Shown one piece after another: positions 8,803 through 17,900 of a stretch of 25,787 bases of DNA. Under the pieces are notes generated by a model. It saw only the letters and a list, made by a program, of their open reading frames with translations, did no database searches and was not told the DNA's origin. Every line of letters begins with the position of its first letter. Position 1 is the stretch's first letter. Origin of the DNA: a virus. The position numbers were made by a program, and so were the translations under genes. The stretch lies in IMG/VR virus record IMGVR_UViG_3300009505_000064, positions 1 through 25,787 of that record, one strand, 5' to 3'.

Positions 8803-8819
8803 TTTTTTTGTATCTTTGT
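8803..8819 (+). promoter_or_regulatory. Bacteroidetes-type promoter, second copy of the shared 17-nt element
   Basis: The sequence TTTTTTTGTATCTTTGT is identical over 17 nt to 804-820. Its -7 box TATCTTTG lies at 8811-8818. It begins right after the stop codon of the previous gene, and the next ATG is at 8824, so any leader would be very short or the transcript nearly leaderless. Here the T-run is not preceded by a convincing hairpin, which shows that the T-run belongs to the promoter element and not only to a terminator. It probably drives the GNAT-like gene and the three ejection genes. Confidence 0.6.
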
Positions 8820-8823
8820 TTTA

Positions 8824-9234
8824 ATGAATTTCGAAGTAAGGAAATTAAATAATACTGATTATAATTTAATCTTAACAAAATGGTGGAAAGATTGGAGATG
8901 GACACCACCGCCTAAAGACTTTTTACCAGAGAATGGTGAAGGAGGATTTATTGTTTATGATAAAGAAATACCTGTTTGCGCAGGATTTATTTATGTAACT
9001 AATTCTAAAGTAGGATGGTGTGATTGGATTGTATCTAATTTTGATTATAAAAATAAAGAAAAAAGAAAAAAAGCATTGACATATTTAATAACAATATTAA
9101 CAAATACATTGAAATTATCGGGTTGTAGATATTCATATGCTCTTTTAAAATCTAAATCTCTTATTGATCATTATAAAGAAAATGGTTACACTAAGGGGGA
9201 TTCATATAATTCGGAAATGATAAAAACATTATAA
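8824..9234 (+). CDS. Small GNAT-like N-acetyltransferase
   Basis: This encodes 136 residues. The layout fits a compact GNAT fold: an N-terminal beta strand (FEVRKLNNTDYNLILTKWW), an ENGEGGFIVYDKEIPVCAGFIYV strand pair, WCDWIVSN preceding the expected acetyl-CoA-binding helix, and a C-terminal ALLKSKSLIDHYKENGYTKGD segment like GNAT motif B. The usual pyrophosphate-binding R/QxxGxG/A loop is degenerate (NKEKRKKALTYL), so activity is uncertain. It lies within the structural region as the first gene after the second promoter, 1 nt before the first ejection gene. Small acetyltransferases among structural genes are common in marine phages. The substrate is unknown. It might modify a virion or host protein, or be a structural derivative of the fold. 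Confidence 0.55.
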   Translation: MNFEVRKLNNTDYNLILTKWWKDWRWTPPPKDFLPENGEGGFIVYDKEIPVCAGFIYVTNSKVGWCDWIVSNFDYKNKEKRKKALTYLITILTNTLKLSGCRYSYALLKSKSLIDHYKENGYTKGDSYNSEMIKTL

Positions 9235-9235
9235 T

Positions 9236-10186
9236 ATGGCAGCATTTACAACAATAGCAGCGTATACAGTAGCAGTAGGAGGCAGTGTAGCAAAAGGGGT
9301 TTTAGCTGGAGACTCAGCTACAGTTGCTTCTAGAGAAGCAGGAAGATTACGGCTTCAGCAAGAAGAATTAGAACAAGAATCAGTCGCTACACTAGAAGAA
9401 AATTTTTACGATGCTGTAAGAGCAACTACAGATATTTATGACAAGCAGTTACAGGCAGGAAATGTAATGGGTTCTCAAATACTAGAAGCTGTTCAAGAAG
9501 GAGATCAGAGAGGTGTAGCAGCAGGGGCAGGAAAAGTTAAACAAGCTTCAGATGCTACGTTTGAAAAAAGTGCCGATAAAATGGCTCAACAAAAATTAAT
9601 TATAGACATGGCTCGTGCTAAGGCAGGAGAAATGTCTGCTTCAGAAATAGCTAAGTTACAAGATGATAGAGCGGCAGCAGCAGGATTGAAAGCTGCTGGA
9701 TTAACAGCTCAAGCGAATAAATTAAAAGGAGAGGCTACGGGTTCATTTATTGACGCAGGTGCTAGCGCACTACAAGCGGGAATTTCACTAGCAGGATCTA
9801 TACAAGGTAAAGCTGGCCAAGACGCTATAGATAGTGGATTAGATAAAGCTACAGTAGCTAAAATGACCCCAAAAGAAATAAGACAATATAATAGAGGTGA
9901 TTCTGAAGGAATATTAGCTTCAGTAAATGCTGGAAGCAGATCTTTACCAGGAGTAAGCTCTGAAACTCAAGAATTGGCAGGTATACCGACAGAAAACACA
10001 CTGACAAACGAAAATAATGAAGATTTATCAGAATCTCCGATGTCATTTAACATTAATGGTGCTAACTTTAGTTTTAATGAAATAACGGATTTAGCTAATA
10101 AACAACAGGCGGAAAGAGAAGAAGCCGCTAAAACTGACATTGAGAAACTTTTAGAAACCTTTTCGTCAGGTATAACAAGATTTTAA
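9236..10186 (+). CDS. Putative internal virion / DNA-ejection protein (gp14-like)
   Basis: This encodes 316 residues. The N-terminus is hydrophobic and Ala/Gly-rich (residues about 2-25, TTIAAYTVAVGGSVAKGVLAG). A long Ala/Glu/Gln-rich helical and probably coiled-coil section follows (about 30-180). A second Gly/Ala-rich segment (ASALQAGISLAGSIQGKAG) leads to an Asn/Ser-rich tail. This composition and its place as the first of three genes of rising size match the internal core proteins of T7-like phages, where the smallest one (gp14) inserts into the host outer membrane during ejection. Its ATG is 1 nt after the GNAT-like stop, and the next gene starts 5 nt after its end. The assignment rests on composition and order, not on recognised homology. 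Confidence 0.6.
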   Translation: MAAFTTIAAYTVAVGGSVAKGVLAGDSATVASREAGRLRLQQEELEQESVATLEENFYDAVRATTDIYDKQLQAGNVMGSQILEAVQEGDQRGVAAGAGKVKQASDATFEKSADKMAQQKLIIDMARAKAGEMSASEIAKLQDDRAAAAGLKAAGLTAQANKLKGEATGSFIDAGASALQAGISLAGSIQGKAGQDAIDSGLDKATVAKMTPKEIRQYNRGDSEGILASVNAGSRSLPGVSSETQELAGIPTENTLTNENNEDLSESPMSFNINGANFSFNEITDLANKQQAEREEAAKTDIEKLLETFSSGITRF

Positions 10187-10191
10187 TAGTT

Positions 10192-11910
10192 ATGGGTAAT
10201 AAATTAGAAGCAACAAGAGCAGCAATTGCAGCAGGTTTTACAGGAGTTAGTGATCCTAGCTCTACTCTTTCTGCAATAAGCAAAGGAGCAAAAGATATTG
10301 CAGCTTGGAAAAAAAACTTAGATGCTCAAAAATTAAAATTAAAAACAGACACCGCTAAAATAGCTAGAGATTTAGAAAAAGAAACTTATGAAAATCTACC
10401 CTCTAATGCAACCTATCAACAAAGTATATTAAAAGGATTAGCCGATTACAAAGAACAATTATACATCAATACAGCTTTAGTTCAAAAAGGAATATTAAAA
10501 CCTGAAGATAACTTGATAATGCAAGAGAATGCAAAAGAAAGTTTTAGTATAATGTCTAAATTAGTAAAAGACAACGAAAAAGATTATGCTCAAAATCAAA
10601 GAGAACTTAGTGGTTATTATCAAACAAACGACAAAGGAGAACAAGTTTTTGTAAAACCTACAGCTGGAGCGGGTCAATTAGCTTTATCAGAACAATATAA
10701 TAGATTAAACGATTCAAGTCTATACGCTATTACTTTTGGAAATGATGGAATGGGTAGGATTAATTATTATAAAACAAAAATTGATAAACCAAGTAATACT
10801 AGAATTTTAGATTTAGATAAAAATGGTAATCCTCAAATTGATCCTAATGTACCAAGTCAAAGTGTCTTGTCTTTAAAAGGGGGAAGGAATCAAAAAATGG
10901 CAAGAATATATATTAATGATGAAGTTGAAAGATTAACAGGTAAAAACACGGCATTTGATAGAAGTTTTCAAACATTTGTAGAAACAGATAAGACAACAGG
11001 TAAATTTATAGGTACTCTTGAAGATAATTTAAAAAACAAAGAAGGTATTGTAGGTATTATAAACAATGCCGTTTCTGCAGTAAATGTCAATCCAGCTAAT
11101 ATTTTAAGTATATTATCTGATAATGGGCCTGGTGAACAACAATCTAAACCATTAAATGAACTGGACTATGGATTGTTAAGTGATAAAGAAAAAAATGAAA
11201 AGTTAGAGTATTCTTATATTGATAAAAAAGGTCAAAGACAAATTGGTGTAAAAAGTAAATATATTCAGTTAAAAACTTCTAGTAATCAAACTATAGTTCC
11301 AATACTATCTGAAGAAGATAGACTTGCAGCAGAAAGAATTTCTTACACGGCTATCTATGATTCTTTAGGAAGAAAATTTACTAGAGGTCCTGTAGATCCT
11401 GAGATAGCTATTAAAGCTAGAGAAAAAGAAGCAGCTGAATCTCGAAAATTTACTAAAGCAGAAAATGAAGAAAATAGACAATTACAGAGGGATTTATATG
11501 CATTAAAAAATGAACCTTTTGTAGAAACCTATTCAGGGTTAGATAATATAGCTATTGAACTTGACGGTACGAAAATTATAACTGCTGTAGATTCAATTGA
11601 AAAGAAAAAAGATGAAGAAGACTTAGTGTTTGTAGGTCGAAAAATTGTAGATAAAGCTCTGAATTTATATCCTGAATTAAAAGGATTAGATGTTGAATTA
11701 AAAGGAAATGATACTTGGGGTGCTGCAGATGATACACTAGAGATATTTGTTGACGGTAAATTATATGACACAATTCAAAAAGGTAAAAGCGATAGTGAAA
11801 ATCAGCAGTGGTTAATGAAAAGTTTAGATAAAATATTTAGAGAGCAATCAAATAAAAATTTACAAACAATAACAAACGACGTATTCGGAAACCCAAGACA
11901 AAATGGATAA
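10192..11910 (+). CDS. Putative internal virion / DNA-ejection protein (gp15-like)
   Basis: This encodes 572 residues, largely helical, charged and Lys/Glu/Gln-rich. It starts MGNKLEATRAAIAAGFTGVS, and residues about 30-70 have a basic helical stretch (AAWKKNLDAQKLKLKTDTAKI). No membrane segment or catalytic motif is evident. A charged helix at about 405-435 (IKAREKEAAESRKFTKAENE) could be a coiled coil. It is the middle member of a small-medium-giant gene series, the order expected for T7 gp14, gp15 and gp16 analogues that form the periplasmic ejection tunnel. Its last 8 nt overlap the start of the giant gene, which suggests translational coupling and balanced synthesis. The function is inferred from order and composition. 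Confidence 0.6.
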   Translation: MGNKLEATRAAIAAGFTGVSDPSSTLSAISKGAKDIAAWKKNLDAQKLKLKTDTAKIARDLEKETYENLPSNATYQQSILKGLADYKEQLYINTALVQKGILKPEDNLIMQENAKESFSIMSKLVKDNEKDYAQNQRELSGYYQTNDKGEQVFVKPTAGAGQLALSEQYNRLNDSSLYAITFGNDGMGRINYYKTKIDKPSNTRILDLDKNGNPQIDPNVPSQSVLSLKGGRNQKMARIYINDEVERLTGKNTAFDRSFQTFVETDKTTGKFIGTLEDNLKNKEGIVGIINNAVSAVNVNPANILSILSDNGPGEQQSKPLNELDYGLLSDKEKNEKLEYSYIDKKGQRQIGVKSKYIQLKTSSNQTIVPILSEEDRLAAERISYTAIYDSLGRKFTRGPVDPEIAIKAREKEAAESRKFTKAENEENRQLQRDLYALKNEPFVETYSGLDNIAIELDGTKIITAVDSIEKKKDEEDLVFVGRKIVDKALNLYPELKGLDVELKGNDTWGAADDTLEIFVDGKLYDTIQKGKSDSENQQWLMKSLDKIFREQSNKNLQTITNDVFGNPRQNG

Positions 11911-14900
11911 ACTACAAGCGCTTTACAAAAGCTACCAGGAATCAGGGCTATTAAGTAGTGAAACTACTTTTGATCAATTTAAATCAGCAGATGAATCTGT
12001 AAGAAAAAGTTTATATGACCAAGGGGTTAACAATAAAATATTAAGCGTTGAAACAGGATTTGATCTTTTTTCTTCAGCTTGGTCTGAAAAAAAAAATCAA
12101 GTCGACACTTTACCTTTAGATTTTCCAGAGGAAGTTACGGAGTCTATTATAGAAACGGAAACACAAGATGGTGTTGTGGATTCTTTAGATCAACCACCAA
12201 TTGAATATTTAGATTCAGATTTTGAAGAATTAAAAAAAATATCTACACGAACAGAAGTTCCTTCTGTGTTCCAAAGTCCAGCTTCAATTAGGGCTAAAAT
12301 GTTAAGTGAGCAAAATGTTGAAATAGATTTAAATAAAAAAGAAAAACTTTTATCTGATTTTAACATAAAAAAATCTTTAGAAAAAAAAATTATAGATCAA
12401 TTAATTATTGACAAAGCTTTACAAGGAAATAAAAATGCTATTAATAAACTAGAAAAAATAGCTGTTTCCAATCCAGAGGTTTATAAAAATAAAATAAAAA
12501 CAAAAAATTTAGACAAGCCTTTTGCTTATGAAGATAAATCTCAATTAGTCGAAATAGAAGGTTCTGATTTAGACAATATGTATAATTCAGAAAGTTTAAA
12601 AACAATTAAAGGTTTTAATTTAAAAGATTTTGACGGCTATTTAAATGATCAAGGGTATAAAGAAAATTACTTAGAATTATTAAACGAAGAGACTTTAGCT
12701 GAAGACGGAAGAAGTTTTGATTATAGTGGTCAATACAATCCTTCTTTAGCGGCTGAAAGATTAAAATTAGAATACCTTACTAACTATGTGAATAATCAAA
12801 TAGAAAGAAACGTAGAATCCCAAGTTTTAAATTATCAATTAAATAATGAAGGGAAAAATCCTTCTTTAGATGGAATTAAGTTGTCTTATAGTTCGGGGAT
12901 AGATGAAAAAGCTTTAACTAATTATATAGAAAAAGAGCTACCTGTAATCACTTCCAAGTTAAAACAAAGAGATGTAGCCAACCAGGAGCTTTATCAAGAC
13001 ATGAAAAATGGAGATGTAAGTGCTGTAGGTCAAGCGTTTAAACAAGGATGGAGATCTGTTGAAGATAGATTAGCTAGTTTTAGCGCAGGAACTTATGATT
13101 TTATTGGAATGGATAGTGTGGCCGATGAAATTAGAATGAGTCAGGCTGAGACTGAATTGAATCGAGAAGATTTCATGAGATATGCTTATGCAAGTGGGAA
13201 AAAAACTACAGTAAATGGAACTCAATATTTAGTAGATGATCAAAACCAAATATATGATACAGATTTAGGGATAAGAGTGACTAATGTTTTAACTCCAAAT
13301 AAATCAAAACAAATATATGCCGACGTAGAAAAAAATGGAGAAGAAAGTTCTAGTTTAAGTTTAACAGGCGGTGCTATAATTACAACAGGAATAGCGGCAG
13401 ATGTTGTTCTTCAATTAGGATTACAAAGAGGTGTAGGAATTGCAGGCAAAGGATTAGGTGCATTTACAGGTGCATTTGATACGGGTAAAAAAATTCAAAA
13501 ATTAATGTCTTATGTTCCCATGAAAGCTACTACTGCTTCAGCTATGATTGCTCAAGGAACTTTATTTTCTACAAATTTATCAGAACAAACAAGAAAACAG
13601 GCGTTAGAGGCGGGTTTATCTATTGAAAAAGCAGAGGAACTTTCTGTTGTAGCAGGACAACAAGGATATTTATTAGGTACTCTTACTGCTCCATTATCTA
13701 CTCAAACTGTAACAATGGATAAGATATTTGGGAAAAAAGCAACTGAAAAAATAGCTACAGAAGCTTTAGAAACTTATCAAAAAGGAGGTATAACTGGATT
13801 AAAAGGTTATTGGAATAAAGCTCTTCAAAAAGCAAAAATATATGGGGCAGAAGGTGGAAGAGAGGTTTTTCAAGAAAACGTACAGCAAGCAGGACAAGCA
13901 TTTTCTATTGCGCCTAACGTAAATGAAATAGCGGGTAAAGAAATAATGACTAATACAATAAGTGGAGATGAGTACATGAACACTACACTCTTGTCTTTAG
14001 CAGCAGGAATATTGATGCCTTTTGCTGGGGATATAAGTACTTCAGCTAAAACTTCATTTAACAACAGATTTAGACCAGGGGTTGCTGCCAGAGATAAAAT
14101 GAATTCATTGTATACGTTGTCTCAAGACGTTGACAAAACAACTGATTTATTAAACTCTCAAGTAACTAAAGGATTATATACCGAAAAGCAAGTGCAAGAG
14201 ATTTTAAAAGACATTGAGGTTTTTAGGAACACAGTAAATTCTATTCCGACTAATTTATCACCTGAAACATCTTTGTCGGTTATGTCTGATATAAATGAAA
14301 TAAAAAAACAAGAAGAATTAAAAAAGCAAAGAGATCCTGCTTTTCATGAATCTATAGATAATAAAATAAATGAATTAAGAAATAATATAATTAAAAAAAC
14401 AAATTTTGACTATGTTACAAAAAAGGACAAACTAAAATTAAAAGAAGAAGCTTCAAAAGAATTAATTGCTGAAGCAGAAAAAAAAGGAGAAGAAAATTTT
14501 GAAATAAATGATAGTCAAATCACATACAGAGCTATTGAAAATTTTAATAAATTAACTCCTGAAGAACAAATAGAATTTACAGATATAAAACTTAAAGAAG
14601 AAACAGATGCCATTCAAGAGCCAAGTACAAAGAAACAAGTGTTACCAGATGATGCAGGAAGCCAAAAAGAGGGGGGAGACTCCGAAGTGGGACTGCAGCA
14701 AGTGGGAGAAGGAGACACTGAGCAAGTCATTACCGAAACGAAAGTCGAAGAAAGTGACACGAAAACCAATCAAATTAGCGACACGACTACGCAGACAGAT
14801 ACTGAACAGTTAGCAGTAAATGTTGCGCCATTTTTTGACACAACTATTGAGTCTACTACTGAAGCAGCTGGTTTGAGGAAATCTCCTGAATATCAACAAT

Positions 14901-17900
14901 ACAAAAAAAATCTAATTGATTTAGGAACTGATTTAGGTTTAGATATAGAAATCGAAGAAGCGGTAGGAGGATATGAAAATAATTCAGGAAAAAAAATTCG
15001 TGAAATTTCTAATGTAGTTAAATTAAAAAATGCAACTTTACAACAAGCTTCTGAATATGCAGCTTTAGCAGCGGCTTTAGCTCCTGAAGTTCAAGAGTCA
15101 AGTATTGCTGCAGAATATGTTACAGACGACACGCCAGGAATTACAGGACAAGAATATATATTAGAAGTTTCAGATAGTGAAGGCACTTTTCAAGCATTGA
15201 AAGAAGTCGGAATTGACGAATATACTTTGAATGAATCAAATAATTCACTAACTTTGTTTAAGTTTAATGACTCTACCGAAGTAGATGTTCTTAATAAACT
15301 TAAATCTTTAAAAGAAAATTTAGATGGCAGAAACATCCAATATACCGCAAAAGAAAGAGCCTCAATCAGAAGTGAATATATCACAGCTAAGGAAAGAAAA
15401 TCCTTTCTTACAACTCTTCGAAGGAGTCTCATCGAGCAAGGTAGGGAAGGGTCAAACCTTTATAATAAGGTCCTCTCAGCGATAAACCGAGAAGCAGAAT
15501 CTCAAACTCAACCTGTCTCCAAAGAGGAAGGTATGAGTGTGAAAAACAAGATAGAATCTTTTGCTAATAGAATTATAGAGCAAGAAGGCACTACTGATTT
15601 CTCTGATGATGCATTACAGTTTTACGCTGAGAATCAAGAGAGCATTGACAAAGCAGTTGCTCAAAAGAAAAAAAATATTCCAAAAAATAAATCTAAGGAA
15701 AGAGCTTTGGCTTTAAAAATAGCTAGGGGCGATACTGACTTTTCAAATGCAGATATTGATTTGTATGCTGCGTCTGAAAAAGATGTTCAATCTGAAGTAG
15801 AAGCTATAGGTAAAACTAGCAATGAAACAATAACATCAGAAACATACAAGAACATACTAGATTCTACAAAAAGTACAACTAGAAAAGACAAGGCAAAACA
15901 AGAGGGTGAGAATGTTCAGCGAAAAAAGTTTTGGAAATCATGGAATAAGTCTGCTAGAGAAAAGAAGATGGACTTAAAACAGAAAAGAAAAAGCCTAAAT
16001 GATGGAATAAAAGCTTACGCTAAAAAAAGAAAAGGAATTATTACTGCAGCTCAACTTAGGGCTGTAATAAATAAAATAAACAATGTAAACCTTGATAATC
16101 CTGTGCAAGTTAAAAAAGTTCAGGAATATTCTGAGAAAGTTTTTAGTGATGCTGATTTTGCTAACGATGTCAATACTGCTATTAAGTTATCTGGGCAAAC
16201 AAGAAAAAAATTAAATACAGGTAGATTAGGTGATAATGGTAATTTTAATGCAGCTGTTTCTCAACTTCTTACATTGCCAATATCTGACTTAGATCCATCT
16301 GATTTAAAAACTTATAATCAGCTTTTAAGTCAAGTATCTAAAAGATCAAAGGACACAAAATTAGATAACGATTTAATTAATCAAGCTAATAATCTTCTTA
16401 ACACTATTAAGTCAAAAGAAATAGAAGTTGAATCTGAATTCGAATTTAATGAAATAAAACAAGCGTTTGTTTATAAAGAAGGAACTCAAAAAATAATTGA
16501 TAAAATATTAGATTCTGATGTTAGTGGTGAAACAATAATAAAAGAAAATTCTGATTTTATAGAAAACAAATTAGATGCTTTGGATTCTGCGACTTTAGAG
16601 ATATTGGTTAATAAAATAAATTCCGCTGAAACTGATGAAAATGTTGACGTTGTTGATTCGGTTAATGATTATGCAAAGAACAGACAATCTCTTATTGATA
16701 AAACTGTTGCTAAATCAAAAGAATTAAAACTAAATAAACTAACTAAAATTGCTCAAGACCAAAGTGTTGGAGCAACAACTCTTCAAGGTTTAAACACAAG
16801 TCAATTGGCATTATTGACAGGAAAAGAATTGTCAGAATTAGATGTTCATTTAGATAATATATCTGAAGGGTTTTATACTTATTACGCAAATAAAATAGCA
16901 CAAAAAATAGAAGGCAATAATAGAGCCGTAAATGTTGCTCCTATGCTTGACATTATGTTTAGTACTGGTAGTAAATTTTCTACAGCTAGACAATATGCGA
17001 CAGCATCAGTCAAAAATTCATTAGTAAAGTCTAAAGGAGGTTCTAAAGCAGCACAATCAGTAGGCATAAGAGGTCAAATGATCAGGTCCAATCCTTTAAA
17101 TGTAATGGATAATCTTTTTGGTAATTATAAAAATAGAAATATTTATAACAACACAATTAGACCAACTGCAGAAGCACACGCTAAATTTAAAAATTGGATA
17201 AACGAACAAACAGATATTATAGAAACTGCTGAAAGTTTATTAGCTCCAACTATAAAAGAAAAAGTTAGTGCCGCAGTAAAAAGACGATTTGAATTAACGG
17301 TGTATTTACTTCAAAATGAATTTGAATCTAACTCAAACAAAAAAGGTACTGCTCCAGGTGTTGAATTTATTGAAGGCACAATAGCAAAATACAATGAAGC
17401 CAAAGGACAAAGTAGATATAATGAAGAAAGTATTAATTTACTAAAACAAATATTAAAAGAATATAGTGTAGATGGGCAAATTTCTTTATCTAAAATGGAT
17501 AAGTCAATGTCACCTAAAACAAAAAAAGCTTTAAAGTTATTGCAGGGTGTTTACTCTGGTTTAGGAGAATTACAATCTTATGCAACTAGAATCGTAAGAG
17601 GCAATGAATTAGATTTAGTAAATCAATATGTGCATCATAAAACAGATTATACTGAGGAAGCAATACAAGATGCTTCTGCCATAGAATACTTAAAAGTAAT
17701 GCCTGGGACAAAATCAAAAACTTCTTTTGAGAGAAAAGGAGTTACAGCTATAGATTTTGATCCTATAAGTACAGTGCTAAGAGCGACAAAAAACACAGGT
17801 TTAGATTACTTTATGAGTAATGAAATCTCTACAAATAGACAAGGTCTTTCGACTCTTAAAAAAATAACAGGTTCAGATGCTTCTAAAACAGAAAAACAAA

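Noticed and set aside
11529-11773. Two overlapping minus-strand ORFs within the 572-residue gene
   Set aside because: They are shadows of the plus-strand coding frame with low-complexity Ser/Phe or Leu/Ile products, and nothing supports expression.
15190-15432. Minus-strand ORF of 80 codons inside the giant gene
   Set aside because: It is antisense to sequence read on the plus strand, has a Leu/Ser/Phe-rich product and no promoter or partner gene. It is open because of low stop density in this composition island.
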